A stretch of 64,000 nt of DNA from JBBRDU01 sp038203615 (GCA_038203615.1 JBBRDU010000006.1:1-64000), one strand, 5' to 3'; positions 1 to 10,732 are shown, counted from the stretch's first letter. The notes: generated from the sequence alone by a model not told the origin. Numbers and translations are program-made.

Positions 1-403
1 CGAACAACTCATTCCGGATATCCATGACCACTTTGTTACTGACCCAGCTCATGTAGTAGGCGTTCCCATAGGAAAGAAGGCTGCGCATGGTCATGACCAG
101 AGGGATGAGCAGGCAGACCCACCAGATGGAATTGATCTTCGGCCCGACTGTCAGCATCTCATGATGCTTGAGAAGCATGCGCGGATTGGGGACGGCGCCG
201 TTGAAAATAAAGTTGGAGACCTGGGCGACCACCAGGGGCAGCAATGAATTGACCGCGCCGAAAAGAAGGCCGAAGCCGAGCCCCACGATGAAACGCCATT
301 TGTATGGCTTCACGTAGCTGAAAAGCCGCCGGTAGAGACCCCTGGATGCAACCAGCGTTTCGCGGAATGAAAGTTTTACCTTTTCGCCTTTGTCTTTGCC
401 CAT
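1..403 (-). CDS. ABC exporter, MsbA-like, N-terminal part (runs off the window)
   Basis: Reading leftwards from an ATG at 403, the frame stays open to the window edge (134 codons). It begins MGKDKGEKVKLSFRETL and contains a YVKPYKWRF stretch followed by membrane segments, the usual start of a type IV ABC half-transporter with the transmembrane domain first. The nucleotide-binding domain lies outside the window. The start sits 5 bp after the stop of the heptosyltransferase-like gene, so the two are probably co-transcribed. With LPS glycosyltransferases immediately upstream, export of lipid A-core (MsbA role) or another lipid-linked glycan is the best guess. Family is clear from the N-terminus and context; exact substrate is inferred. 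Confidence 0.75.
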   Translation of the reverse strand, partial: MGKDKGEKVKLSFRETLVASRGLYRRLFSYVKPYKWRFIVGLGFGLLFGAVNSLLPLVVAQVSNFIFNGAVPNPRMLLKHHEMLTVGPKINSIWWVCLLIPLVMTMRSLLSYGNAYYMSWVSNKVVMDIRNELF

Positions 404-408
404 AAGGC

Positions 409-1443
409 TTACGCGGTCGGACTCGACAGCAGCGTTTCCATAGCATTAATCACGGCTTCCGTCGAGATGAGCTTCATGGGAACCCGCGCCTGTTTGGGAA
501 CAAATTCATGCCTCGGCATGCCGGAATCCCCTTGTAAAATCAAAGCCGCACTCTCGCGCGGGCGCCAGTGAAACGGGTTGGTCGGGCCGAAGAGCACGAC
601 CTGCGGGGTGGCGGAGGCGGCGGCCAGATGGACCGGTGCCGAATCCACCGTCACGAGCAGGCGCGCCCGGGCAATGAGCGCGGCCAGCGTGAGCAGGTCC
701 ATCTGGCCGGAAAAATCCACGACCGAGCCGACCGGCGCATGTTCGGCGGGGCGGGGCAGGCCGGCCATGATTTCGGCAAGATGATTCTGTTCCAAGCTGG
801 AGGTCCCGCCGGTCAGCACCGCATTCAAGCCACGCCGGGTAATGGCGTGGGTGATGACCTCGGACCAGCGCGCGGCCTCCCAGAATTTTTCGACCCGGGC
901 CGAGCCGGGATGGAAAATGGCGAAAGGCGTTTCAATCCGTGCGTGTTGCAAAAGTTTTTCGGCCTCCTCCCGCGCGGTTTCGGGCAGGTCGAGATGCACG
1001 GGAGGCGAAACTCCCTGGATCCCGAGCGGCTCCAGTAACGACAGGTTGTAATCAATCGTGTGCATGTCCCGCATGCGGTGATTCACAAATTCGTTGTAGG
1101 CACGGCCACGCCAAGGAGCGCGCCGCTTGACCCGGTAGGAGACAATCCGCTTTGGCGCCTTGGAAAGAAGCGAGAGAAAGGCGGATCGATCGTTCCGGGT
1201 GAAGTCGATGCAGTAATCGAATTTCTTCAGAGCGACGGAGGCGAACGCTCCGAGGTCGCCCAGGTTGCGGCGCAGTGCGAAGGTTTGATTGATTTCCTTG
1301 ATCGCGGGAATGAGGGCCGCGACGTCGCGCGAAGCGGCCAGGACAAGTCGGGCTTCGGGAAACTCTTCGCGCAAAGCGGAGATGGCAGGCGTGGTCAGGA
1401 TCAAGTCGCCGATGCGCTTGAGTTGAATGAGCAGGATATTCAC
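409..1443 (-). CDS. Glycosyltransferase family 9 (heptosyltransferase-like)
   Basis: The protein opens with NILLIQLKRIGDLILTTP, the N-terminal signature of GT9/ADP-heptose:LPS heptosyltransferases. The C-terminal half has TVDSAPVHLAAA and LFGPTNPFHWRP, the family's nucleotide-sugar binding block. The open frame extends upstream of this, but that extension is Arg/Trp-rich and overlaps the preceding gene; a GTG at 1443 places the start exactly at the conserved N-terminus, giving about 344 residues, normal for the family. It probably transfers a heptose or related sugar to LPS inner core on the cytoplasmic face of the membrane. It lies 46 bp downstream of a GT4 gene and just upstream of an MsbA-like exporter, suggesting an operon. 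The exact sugar is unknown. Confidence 0.85.
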   Translation of the reverse strand: MNILLIQLKRIGDLILTTPAISALREEFPEARLVLAASRDVAALIPAIKEINQTFALRRNLGDLGAFASVALKKFDYCIDFTRNDRSAFLSLLSKAPKRIVSYRVKRRAPWRGRAYNEFVNHRMRDMHTIDYNLSLLEPLGIQGVSPPVHLDLPETAREEAEKLLQHARIETPFAIFHPGSARVEKFWEAARWSEVITHAITRRGLNAVLTGGTSSLEQNHLAEIMAGLPRPAEHAPVGSVVDFSGQMDLLTLAALIARARLLVTVDSAPVHLAAASATPQVVLFGPTNPFHWRPRESAALILQGDSGMPRHEFVPKQARVPMKLISTEAVINAMETLLSSPTA

Positions 1444-1489
1444 CGCGGTAACGACCCGCCCGGTTTTTTTCGGGCGGGAATTTGGATGC

Positions 1490-2707
1490 TCATCGGCGTG
1501 TCTTCTGCATCGCGCTGGCGTAGGCGTCAAGCAGCCGTGCCCGGTAATGATCCCAGGTGAAATTCTCCACGACCCTTTGGCGCGCCGCCGTGCCCATCCG
1601 CTCCACCAATTCGGGGTGATCGTATAAATTCTGCAGCGCCGCCGCGATCGCGTCCACGTCGCCCGGTTGCACGATGATTCCTTCGATGCCATCGCGGATC
1701 ACGTCGCCCGCTTCTCGCGTGGTGATGGCGGGCAATCCGGACGCCGCCGCTTCGTAGACCGTTTTGGCGCTGCCTTCCCATTGCGAGGGGAAAACGTAGA
1801 CGGTGCCCTGGTTCAGGTAATTCTCCGGATCGCGCGCAAACCCCACCGTGCGGATATTGTCGCGCCAAAACCTCTGGAGATGTGGTTTGGCTTCTTCATG
1901 GACCGCGCCGACCAGCCAGAGTTCGGCCTCCTTCAGGTTGAGGCGGTGCCACGCTTCGAGGAGATGATGGATGCCTTTGCGCTCGATCAGCGCGCCCGAG
2001 AAAATGGCTCGGAACCTGGGTGGTCGCACCCCCGGCTTGAACCGCTCGATGTCCACGCCGCGCGGCAGATAAAACAGTTTGTCTTCCGGAAAATTTTTGG
2101 CGCGAAACGTCTCCGCCGCTTTCTCGGACAAGACGACGACAAGATCCGCCAGCTCGTATTCTTCCAGGAAGCGTTCGCGATCGAGGAGCAAGCCCGCCTT
2201 CCATTTCTCCCAGCGCGAGGCGTCTCTGCGCGGAGGGGCCGGTTGTCCGACCTTGCCCGTGGCGCGATCGCGGTGCCAGGTGGGAATTTCAATCAAAGAG
2301 GGGATGCGCATCTTTTTGGCGACACGCAGGCTGTGCAGGCAGTCGCCCGACCAGCTATGGAAAAAGTCGTAGCGACCCGTTTGCAGCTGCCGGGCTGCGA
2401 CCCAATCGAGATACTTTTTCTTGGCCCCATAATAATAGGGGCGCTCCAGAGAGGAGAGGAGCCGAACCGGATGCCAGCGGAGAGAATAGATGAACCGCGA
2501 TGGAATTTCAGTCTGTCGATTGTCGTAAGCGACCGCTCGTTCGAGAAAGCCGCCCCGGTAGGAGGCGCGCAGCGCTTCAAAGGAATCGGTGTCGAGCCCC
2601 GCGCCCCCGATTCGCGCGAAGATGGAATAGAGGAGATGGTGCGGCAGAATGCGCGTTTCTTTCACGGCGGTGGCTGGCAACGGCGCGTTTATCATTTCGC
2701 CCAACAT
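1490..2707 (-). CDS. Glycosyltransferase family 4
   Basis: The C-terminal half is a typical GT4/GT-B domain: FSGALIERKGIHHLLEAW, then TVYVFPSQWEGSAKTVYEAAASGLPAITT, with the E-x7-E type region that binds the nucleotide-sugar donor. The N-terminal half is less conserved but contains HSWSGDCLHSLRVAKK. The start is uncertain: ATG at 2707 and ATG at 2695 are both possible, and neither has a strong ribosome binding site; longer reading extends into the divergent gene. It heads the leftward cluster GT4-GT9-MsbA-like, so a role in LPS core or surface glycan assembly is likely. It is transcribed divergently from another GT4 gene only about 40 bp away, so both promoters must lie in that short space. 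Confidence 0.8.
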   Translation of the reverse strand: MLGEMINAPLPATAVKETRILPHHLLYSIFARIGGAGLDTDSFEALRASYRGGFLERAVAYDNRQTEIPSRFIYSLRWHPVRLLSSLERPYYYGAKKKYLDWVAARQLQTGRYDFFHSWSGDCLHSLRVAKKMRIPSLIEIPTWHRDRATGKVGQPAPPRRDASRWEKWKAGLLLDRERFLEEYELADLVVVLSEKAAETFRAKNFPEDKLFYLPRGVDIERFKPGVRPPRFRAIFSGALIERKGIHHLLEAWHRLNLKEAELWLVGAVHEEAKPHLQRFWRDNIRTVGFARDPENYLNQGTVYVFPSQWEGSAKTVYEAAASGLPAITTREAGDVIRDGIEGIIVQPGDVDAIAAALQNLYDHPELVERMGTAARQRVVENFTWDHYRARLLDAYASAMQKTRR

Positions 2708-2749
2708 CAGGTTCGAATTATTCTGGCGAATTCCGGCAAGTAAAGATTG

Positions 2750-3886
2750 ATGTCCAAGGATAAGCTTACCATTGGTTTCGTCCGGCGCGGTTATTCCGCC
2801 AGCGGTGGCGCGGAAGCGTATCTGAAACGACTGGCTGGCGGGCTGGTCGAGCGCGGCCATCAAACGCTTCTTTTTGCCACGACCGACTGGCCGAAAAACG
2901 ACGGGCCGTTCGGAGAAGTCAGGCATTTACGGGCGCGCTCCCCGCTGGGATTCGCGGAAGAGCTCGAAGCATTGCGGGGCACGGTCGAAACGAACGTGTT
3001 GATGAGCCTGGAGCGGGTTTGCTCCTGTGATGTTTACCGGGCGGGCGATGGCGTGCACCGAGCCTGGCTGGAGCGCCGGGCCGCGCTGGAGAATCCGTGG
3101 CAAAGGCTGGCCCGGCGCTTCAACCGGAAGCATTCGGATATCCTGCATCTCGAAAAACTCCTGCTCGATGATCGGCGCGCGGAACGCGTGATCGCAAACT
3201 CCCAGATGGTCAAAAACGAAATCGTCGATCTCTACAATTATCGACCCGACCGGATTGACGTGATTCGCAACGGGGTGCCAGTGAGCGAGTTTCGATTCGA
3301 CCCAGCCACGCGGGAAAAGGCGCGCGCTGAGCTTGGCCTCTCCGCCGATGCACTGGCCGTGCTTTTTGTCGGCTCGGGTTGGGAACGAAAAGGTCTGCGC
3401 TTCGCCATCGCCGCGGTGGAATCGATCAAGAAACTGAAAGTGCGTCTCCTCGTAGCGGGGCGGGGGAAGGAGGCGGATTTTTCATCATCCATCGCGCAAT
3501 TCCTGGGAGAGGTGACCGATCTGCGTCCGCTCTACGCGGCCGCCGATCTGTTTATCCTGCCCACCATTTACGATCCGTTCTCGAACGCTTCGCTCGAAGC
3601 GCTCGCCTCAGGGCTGCCCGTGATCACGACGCGCGCGAATGGTTTCAGCGAAGTGATGGAGGACAAGATTCATGGCTCTATGATAGAGCAACCGGATGAC
3701 GTGACCGCGCTGCGCCAGGCCATCGAGCTGTGGGCCGACCCGACCTGGCGCTCGGCCGCCCGCTCGGCCATCCTTCAGCGCGCTGCCAAATACGATATCG
3801 CAAAGAACGTCGAACAGACGATCGCACTTTTGCTTCAGGCCGCGACGGAGGCGGATTCCCGATCGGGAAAGATACGAAAAACCTGA
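2750..3886 (+). CDS. Glycosyltransferase family 4, WaaG/RfaG-like
   Basis: About 378 residues. The N-terminus, IGFVRRGYSASGGAEAYLKR, matches the glycine-rich start of WaaG-type LPS core glucosyltransferases. Later blocks are NSQMVKNEI, IRNGVPV, LFVGSGWERKGL and ILPTIYDPFSNASLEALASG, including the donor-binding E in the last block. An ATG at 2750 was preferred over the TTG one codon earlier. Its probable role is adding a hexose to the LPS core. It is divergent from the neighbouring GT4 and its 3' end overlaps the convergent STAS gene by 52 bp. Family assignment is firm; sugar specificity is inferred. Confidence 0.85.
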   Translation: MSKDKLTIGFVRRGYSASGGAEAYLKRLAGGLVERGHQTLLFATTDWPKNDGPFGEVRHLRARSPLGFAEELEALRGTVETNVLMSLERVCSCDVYRAGDGVHRAWLERRAALENPWQRLARRFNRKHSDILHLEKLLLDDRRAERVIANSQMVKNEIVDLYNYRPDRIDVIRNGVPVSEFRFDPATREKARAELGLSADALAVLFVGSGWERKGLRFAIAAVESIKKLKVRLLVAGRGKEADFSSSIAQFLGEVTDLRPLYAAADLFILPTIYDPFSNASLEALASGLPVITTRANGFSEVMEDKIHGSMIEQPDDVTALRQAIELWADPTWRSAARSAILQRAAKYDIAKNVEQTIALLLQAATEADSRSGKIRKT

Positions 3887-4176
3887 TCGAGGCGGGCGAT
3901 CTCGAAGGTGGAGCGAACGGTTGCCTGCATTCCGACGATCCCGAATTTGCCCCCCTGTTGAGCGATGCTTTGCATGGCTTCGATGAGGACGGCCAGGCCC
4001 GAGCTATCGACGTAGGTGACACGAGACAAATCGACCAGTAATTGGGCCGGTTTCTTTGCGATCATTTCGCGCAGGGAAGCGGCGATGCGCGGCGAAACAT
4101 GCAGATCGATTTCGCCTTCCAAAGGCAGGACATCCTGATCGTCCGCGGACGCGACGGTGTCTGATCGTTTTGGCAT
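3835..4176 (-). CDS. STAS-domain anti-sigma factor antagonist
   Basis: A 113-residue single STAS domain. It has the expected order: a first strand with LPLEGEIDLHVSP, a central LLVDLSRVTYVDSSGLAVLIEA block with the DSSG motif whose serine is phosphorylated in SpoIIAA/RsbV-type proteins, and a C-terminal FEIARLDQVFRIFPD helix. Such proteins bind anti-sigma kinases; no partner kinase or phosphatase is visible nearby. It lies 25 bp downstream of the HAD phosphatase gene on the same strand and overlaps the end of the convergent WaaG-like gene by 52 bp, so both reading frames are constrained there. Confidence 0.85.
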   Translation of the reverse strand: MPKRSDTVASADDQDVLPLEGEIDLHVSPRIAASLREMIAKKPAQLLVDLSRVTYVDSSGLAVLIEAMQSIAQQGGKFGIVGMQATVRSTFEIARLDQVFRIFPDRESASVAA

Positions 4177-4201
4177 GCCGACAATGCCCTCCGCCCAACC
4201 C

Positions 4202-4888
4202 TTACCAATCGAGCATGCGAATCACTTCGTCGACGTTCGACAAATCATCAAATAGAAAATCGGGGTGGTGCCGGGCCAGTTCCTGGCGCGGCCAGGTCCC
4301 CGTGGCAATGGCAATGGTGCGCGCTTCGATGGCCTTGCCGCAGGCGATATCGCGCGGCGTGTCGCCGATCACATCGATTTGGGCGGCGCTGAATTCCTGG
4401 CCATGCTTTTCGCGGGCGCGGGCTCGCGCGAAAGGTCCCAGTTCATTGCGCTCGTGATGATCATCGGCAAAGGCGCCAAATTCGAAAAAATGCCAGACCC
4501 CGTAATGTTCGAGCTTCAATTTGGCGCCGCGCGAAACATTTCCGGTGAGGAGGCCGAGCACCACCAGTGGGCGCGCTTTTAATTTCTCGAGCAACTCCAG
4601 GACTCCAGGCAGGAGCGCGCCGGAGCGTTGCGGCAGCTCGAGGGAAAGAAAATGAACGTAGGAATCAAGGAAAACTGCCACATTTTCGTGGCTTCCCGGG
4701 ATCTTATGCTTGCGCAGAATATTCGCGACGATGCCGGAGTCGGTCATCCCGGCGATCTCAATATCTTGCAGGTCATCCTGAATTCCGAAGCGGTCCGCCA
4801 GAACGCGCTGCAGGGCGAAGAGGCCGGCCCCGCCGGTCTGGATGAGCGTGCCGTCGATGTCGAACAGGAGCAGGCGTTTGTTTTCCAT
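4202..4888 (-). CDS. HAD-superfamily hydrolase (phosphoglycolate phosphatase-like)
   Basis: The 228-residue protein starts MENKRLLLFDIDGTLIQTGG, the DxDGT nucleophile motif of HAD hydrolases. Motif II is LLTGN, and the C-terminal acidic motif is VIGDTPRDIACGKA. The helical cap between motifs I and II has the length of the Gph/PGP subclass. It probably removes phosphate from a small sugar or glycolate phosphate in the cytoplasm. It precedes the STAS gene on the same strand with a short gap, likely one transcript. The substrate cannot be told from the sequence. Confidence 0.85.
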   Translation of the reverse strand: MENKRLLLFDIDGTLIQTGGAGLFALQRVLADRFGIQDDLQDIEIAGMTDSGIVANILRKHKIPGSHENVAVFLDSYVHFLSLELPQRSGALLPGVLELLEKLKARPLVVLGLLTGNVSRGAKLKLEHYGVWHFFEFGAFADDHHERNELGPFARARAREKHGQEFSAAQIDVIGDTPRDIACGKAIEARTIAIATGTWPRQELARHHPDFLFDDLSNVDEVIRMLDW

Positions 4889-4990
4889 TCAGGATCTCGA
4901 GTTGCAGGGGAGGGATTGTTTCGTTGAAATAAGCGCAGACCCTAATCTGAAATCGCCAATCTGAAATCTGAAAATCCATATCGCGGCCGC

Positions 4991-5839
4991 ATGGCGCCAT
5001 CGCCGACCGGTTATTTGCACGCCGGACATGCGCTCACTTTCTGGCAGGCGCAGGAACGCGCGCGGGCCGTGGGCGGTGAGGTGATCTTGCGCGTGGAAGA
5101 TCTCGACCTGGCCCGATGCCGGCCGGAGTTTCGGCGGGCAATCCTGGACGACCTGAAATGGTTCGGCCTGCCCTGGAGCGAAGGCCCGGATGTGGGTGGG
5201 CCGTTTGCACCCTATCTACAAAGCGAGAGGCGAGCGTTCTATCTGGCGGCGCTGCGGGAACTAGTCGCAGGCGGTTTGGTTTATCCCTGCAGTTGCTCGC
5301 GCAAAGACGTGGCTGCCGCCGCGGCGGCTCCGCATGACGAGAACGAAGAGCCGGTCTATCCCGGAACGTGCCGCGCCTCCGGCAACTTCCCGGCTGATGG
5401 GCCGCTCCAGACCGCCGGTGTGAACTGGCGATTTCGTGTGCCGGACACGGAAGGAATGCAGTTTTTCGATCTTCGCCTCGGTCAGCAATGTGCCGTGGCG
5501 GGCCGGGATTTCGGCGACTTCCTGGTTTGGCGTCGGGATGGTGTGCCAGCCTATCAACTGGCCGTTGTCGTGGATGATGCGGCCATGCGAGTGACGGAAG
5601 TGGTGCGCGGCCAAGATTTACTGGTCTCGACTTTTCGTCAGCTCCTGCTTTATCGGGCGCTGCGCCTCGAGCCGCCGGCGTTCTATCATACGCCGCTTCT
5701 GTTGGATGAATCGGGCCAACGTCTCGCCAAAAGGGATGCCGCTTTGAGTTTGCGCGCCTTGCGGGAGGCGGGCCTGACGCCGGCGGAGATTCGCGCACAG
5801 GCCGCGCGCGACCTCGGGCTGACGGAGTTCGTCATCTAG
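4991..5839 (+). CDS. gluQ: Glutamyl-Q tRNA(Asp) synthetase
   Basis: This is a class I catalytic core like GluRS without the anticodon-binding domain, typical of YadB/GluQ-RS, which attaches glutamate to queuosine in tRNA(Asp). It shows APSPTGYLHAGHA (HIGH-type motif), LRVEDLDLARCRPEF, VRGQDLL, and LAKRDAALSLRALREAG (KMSKS-equivalent). A Cys pair (YPCSCSRKDV) and a later YPGTC fit the zinc-binding insertion. Length (282 aa) is typical. The residues YRGR, expected just before APSPTG in the family, are encoded upstream of the only usable ATG, so the true start may be a non-standard codon upstream (stop at 4943; CTG at 4961). It stands alone on the plus strand. Confidence 0.85.
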   Translation: MAPSPTGYLHAGHALTFWQAQERARAVGGEVILRVEDLDLARCRPEFRRAILDDLKWFGLPWSEGPDVGGPFAPYLQSERRAFYLAALRELVAGGLVYPCSCSRKDVAAAAAAPHDENEEPVYPGTCRASGNFPADGPLQTAGVNWRFRVPDTEGMQFFDLRLGQQCAVAGRDFGDFLVWRRDGVPAYQLAVVVDDAAMRVTEVVRGQDLLVSTFRQLLLYRALRLEPPAFYHTPLLLDESGQRLAKRDAALSLRALREAGLTPAEIRAQAARDLGLTEFVI

Positions 5840-5886
5840 CGATCAAGCAAGGTGCCGCCGGCGCGGCGCCCTCCAGCGCGGGAAAT

Positions 5887-6393
5887 TTAGAGAACCGGCG
5901 CGTGCATGGTGAGCACCGCCACCATGCTGCCAATGAAGGCGAGAATGGCCACCCCGGCTGCGGCTAAAAGAGCCATGCGCATCGGGTCCTGCTCCTTCTT
6001 CCGGTTCGGAAAGGGCGAAGCGTTGGCAAAATCAACCGGGGCCGCGCTCATCTCCGCGGGAGCCGCTTCGATCCGGCCCAGCTCGGGCAAGGGCTCCGAA
6101 CCGCGAACGTCCGACTCAAAGCGCGACTCGACGCCGCCAAAGCGAATCCGGTCATCGAACCGAAGCAGGGCTTCCTTGACGGGCAGTCCATTCACCTTGG
6201 TGCCATTGGTCGATTCGAGATCTTTCAACCGATACGTCTCGCCGTTGCGCTCCAATTGAACGTGCCGGCTGGAGACGGATCCATCTTCGATCACGATCAT
6301 GTTGTCGGGGGCCCGCCCGATCGTGATCAATTCCTCCGTGAATTCGTATCCGATTTTGCCCTGGGCCTGGGTTGTGATGATCAATTTCGGCAT
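5887..6393 (-). CDS. FHA-domain protein with C-terminal membrane anchor
   Basis: The start was set at MPKLIITTQ (ATG at 6393), where the FHA fold begins; the longer frame adds unrelated residues. The FHA domain spans about residues 1-95 with the diagnostic series ITIGRAPDNMIVI, SVSSRHVQL and LKDLESTNGTKVNG, which bind phosphothreonine. A Pro/Ala/Glu-rich linker follows, and the last 25 or so residues (MALLAAAGVAILAFIGSMVA) form one transmembrane helix, so the FHA domain probably faces the cytoplasm. No Ser/Thr kinase is visible close by. It is convergent with gluQ, 47 bp away, and divergent from lepA. Confidence 0.85.
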   Translation of the reverse strand: MPKLIITTQAQGKIGYEFTEELITIGRAPDNMIVIEDGSVSSRHVQLERNGETYRLKDLESTNGTKVNGLPVKEALLRFDDRIRFGGVESRFESDVRGSEPLPELGRIEAAPAEMSAAPVDFANASPFPNRKKEQDPMRMALLAAAGVAILAFIGSMVAVLTMHAPVL

Positions 6394-6500
6394 GTCTGTC
6401 GGGCACGGTAGCGAAGGGGCGCGGCTTTCGTCGAGAGAATCTTCCGGAACGACCAGCAGCCGTTGACCCACTAACCTGACCCACCCATAGTGCGGTCTCC

Positions 6501-8297
<1,797 letters not shown>

Positions 8298-8344
8298 CCG
8301 AGAACGGCCAGACAAACGCGATCCGTTTGCGTGCAGGGGCAAGC

Positions 8345-8400
8345 CGTTGTAGGGCAACCGCTCCGGTTGCCGTTCCAAGGTTGGCAGGCGGAACGCCCGT
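8345..8400. repeat. REP-like palindromes between lepA and lepB
   Basis: The 144-bp gap holds a short inverted repeat in which GGGCAACCG is answered by CGGTTGCC a few bases later, flanked by TTGTAGGG- and GGCGGAACGCC-type half sites. It resembles other intergenic palindromes in this window. It could also slow or end transcription between lepA and lepB, but there is no T-run. Confidence 0.5.
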
Positions 8401-8441
8401 CCAGCCATTGACGAACTAATTTATCCGACCCGCCGCCTCTC

Positions 8442-9539
8442 ATGTTTACCTCTCGATACGTTAAGCACAGCAAGCTGCTGCTGCGGCATGCCCAGAAGTA
8501 CCTGCGCTACAAGGCGGACGTGCTCGATGAAACGAACCGGGAAGAAATCGCGGCCGGAATGCGGCGCCTGCAGGCGGCCCTGCGCCAGCGCGATCACAAG
8601 CAGATCGAGAGCCGGGCCGAGGCGCTCGACGCGCACCTGCACAAGCTGGCGCCCATTACCTGGGAATCGCACTGGCGGGAAAATGTGGAGGTCATCCTCG
8701 TGGCCATTGTCGTAGCGGTCGGCATCCGCTCTTATTTCCTTCAGCCTTTCAAAATTCCGACCGGCTCCATGCAGCCCACCCTGAACGGCATCGTTGGATC
8801 GCCCATGGAAAATCCCGCGCCGAATTTTCTCCGGCAGGTGGTCGATTTTGTGGTCGTGGGCCGCAACTATATCGACCACGTTTCGCGGGTAGACGATCAG
8901 ATGCTTCAGGTCACGCCGAAGAAGTATCTCTTCTTTTTCACCTTTTCGCGGCTGGTCCTGCAACACCAGACTTTCCTGGTCTATGCGCCGCCCGATACGC
9001 TGCGGACCTACTTTAATGTCTACCCCGGCCGAAGTTACCGCCGGGGCGAGGCCATCGCGCGGGGCTCGATCGACACGGGCGATCAGGTGTTTGTCGACAA
9101 ATTTACCTATAATTTTGTGAAACCGCACCGGGGCGACGTCTTCGTTTTTCGGACCAATAATATTCCCGGTATCCAGGGCGACGCGGAAACGGGCCAGCCT
9201 TTTTATATCAAAAGGCTGGCCGGATTGCCTAACGACACTCTGCGTATCGATCCCCCTCGCCTTTTCATCAATGATCGTCCGGCCGAGCAGGAGGGGTACG
9301 GTTTTGCGCGGGTCATCCGGGCCAAATATCCCTACCGCGGTTACGGCCTTGGGCGCGATAACCTGGCCGCGCCCAATCATTCTTTTGTCGTGCCGGCTCA
9401 CGCCTACTTTGCCTTGGGCGACAACAGCTACAACAGCTACGACAGCCGCTACTGGGGACCGGTGCCGGAAGAAAACCTGGTGGGACGCGGCTTGTTCGTT
9501 TACTGGCCATTCTACCCGCACTGCGGACTCATTCGTTAG
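8442..9539 (+). CDS. lepB: Signal peptidase I
   Basis: 365 residues. A charged N-terminal region of about 80 residues with helical character is followed by one transmembrane segment (NVEVILVAIVVAVGIRSYFL). Then come the family blocks: FKIPTGSMQPTL with the nucleophile serine, FYIKRLAGLPND with the general-base lysine, and ALGDNSYNSYDSRYWGPV near the C-terminus. About 100 residues separate the Ser and Lys blocks, a large insertion compared with minimal enzymes. It cleaves signal peptides of secreted proteins on the outer face of the inner membrane. It follows lepA and precedes a membrane protein gene by 14 bp. Confidence 0.95.
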   Translation: MFTSRYVKHSKLLLRHAQKYLRYKADVLDETNREEIAAGMRRLQAALRQRDHKQIESRAEALDAHLHKLAPITWESHWRENVEVILVAIVVAVGIRSYFLQPFKIPTGSMQPTLNGIVGSPMENPAPNFLRQVVDFVVVGRNYIDHVSRVDDQMLQVTPKKYLFFFTFSRLVLQHQTFLVYAPPDTLRTYFNVYPGRSYRRGEAIARGSIDTGDQVFVDKFTYNFVKPHRGDVFVFRTNNIPGIQGDAETGQPFYIKRLAGLPNDTLRIDPPRLFINDRPAEQEGYGFARVIRAKYPYRGYGLGRDNLAAPNHSFVVPAHAYFALGDNSYNSYDSRYWGPVPEENLVGRGLFVYWPFYPHCGLIR

Positions 9540-9553
9540 GAACGTCGGTCGCC

Positions 9554-10732
9554 ATGCTGTCCAGCCTGCCGCGAGTGTATCTGCTGCTCGGTTTCGCTGG
9601 CGGCTACGCCTTGGTCATGTTTTTTAATCCCGTGCGGCAGCCATTGCGCGATGGGTTCCGCTGCATCATGCGGTTCAAGCGCATCTGGGTCGCGTTCGTC
9701 GTGCTCGGTGTTGCCTACTCTATTTTTCAATTCCTGGCCTTTGGTCCGGCCCAAAGCGCAGCGGACTTCGACCTGAACCAGGTGACGTCGCTGCCGAGCT
9801 GGCATTGGCCGTTGCTGGCCGATGTCTGGTTGGAGGCGCCGCTGCCCGCCTTGGAAAATGTGGCCGGGCTTTTCGATAACGCCATCACCACCTATCCGCT
9901 CTCTTTCGTGGCCGCCCTCTTCCTGCTGGCCAATTGGCGCGGGTTGCACGGCGCGCTTTTCCGGGCTCTGCGCCAGCGCTATGGCCTGGCCGGTTTTCTC
10001 GTTTATGTGGTCGTCCTGATCAGCGCCCTGGCCGCGCTCCTGAAACCGATCGTCTTCTGGCGGCTGCCTCAATGGAGCGGAGTGGTACCGGCGGCCGGTC
10101 TTCTCCAGATCTCGGCCACGGTCGATGCCGTGGCTTTCATCTTTGAATATTTGTTCGGCGTTTATATCCAGGTCTATCTGATTACGGTTTCTTTTGTCTG
10201 GATCCGCGGCCTCAGCTTTGAAGAAGGCGAGCTCTTTCGTTTCGCCATCCGGCGGTTCAGTTACGCCTTGAAATGGGCCGGTCTGATCGTGCTCATCAGT
10301 ACTCTTCTGCTCCGGGTGCCGCTGCTCCTGGCTTACTTCATGAACGTCCCGAACGTGCTGGATTACCTTCCCTTTCAGCGTGTTCTCATGAGTGTTCTAA
10401 TCATCTCCTTTGCCTCCGTGCAGGTGTCGCTGGCCTTGCATAACGAGAGCCTGCGAGCGGCTCTTCGAGCGCATTTCGATTTTATTCGGCGCAATCACGC
10501 CCGCTTTGCCTGGTTTCTCCTCATCGGGGCGTTCCACTTCTTTTTTATCATGGCCTGTGATGCCATGGCGCGCGGCGCCATCGCCGATCGCGTCGTGGCG
10601 CTGATCACCTGGAAAATCTTGTTCGTTTGCCTGCGCGGGTTTATCACGGGCTGGCTCCTTGCCTCCTGGGTCTGTTTATTTCGCCAGTGTGAAACCGGAC
10701 GCGTCACCCAGGAGAGCTGGATCCAATATTAA
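9554..10732 (+). CDS. Multi-pass membrane protein of unknown function
   Basis: 392 residues with about seven to eight hydrophobic segments, for example RIWVAFVVLGVAYSIF, LSFVAALFLLANW, FLVYVVVLISALAALL and MSVLIISFASVQVSLAL. I recognise no catalytic motif. It starts 14 bp after lepB, and its TAA stop overlaps by one base with the ATG of the squalene/phytoene synthase gene (TAATG), so translation of the two is probably coupled. Context suggests a membrane or lipid-related job but does not define it. Confidence 0.75.
   Translation: MLSSLPRVYLLLGFAGGYALVMFFNPVRQPLRDGFRCIMRFKRIWVAFVVLGVAYSIFQFLAFGPAQSAADFDLNQVTSLPSWHWPLLADVWLEAPLPALENVAGLFDNAITTYPLSFVAALFLLANWRGLHGALFRALRQRYGLAGFLVYVVVLISALAALLKPIVFWRLPQWSGVVPAAGLLQISATVDAVAFIFEYLFGVYIQVYLITVSFVWIRGLSFEEGELFRFAIRRFSYALKWAGLIVLISTLLLRVPLLLAYFMNVPNVLDYLPFQRVLMSVLIISFASVQVSLALHNESLRAALRAHFDFIRRNHARFAWFLLIGAFHFFFIMACDAMARGAIADRVVALITWKILFVCLRGFITGWLLASWVCLFRQCETGRVTQESWIQY

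Noticed and set aside
1667..2743. 358-codon plus-strand open frame opposite the GT4 gene
   Set aside because: Complementary shadow in GC-rich DNA; the GT4 motifs on the other strand are clear.
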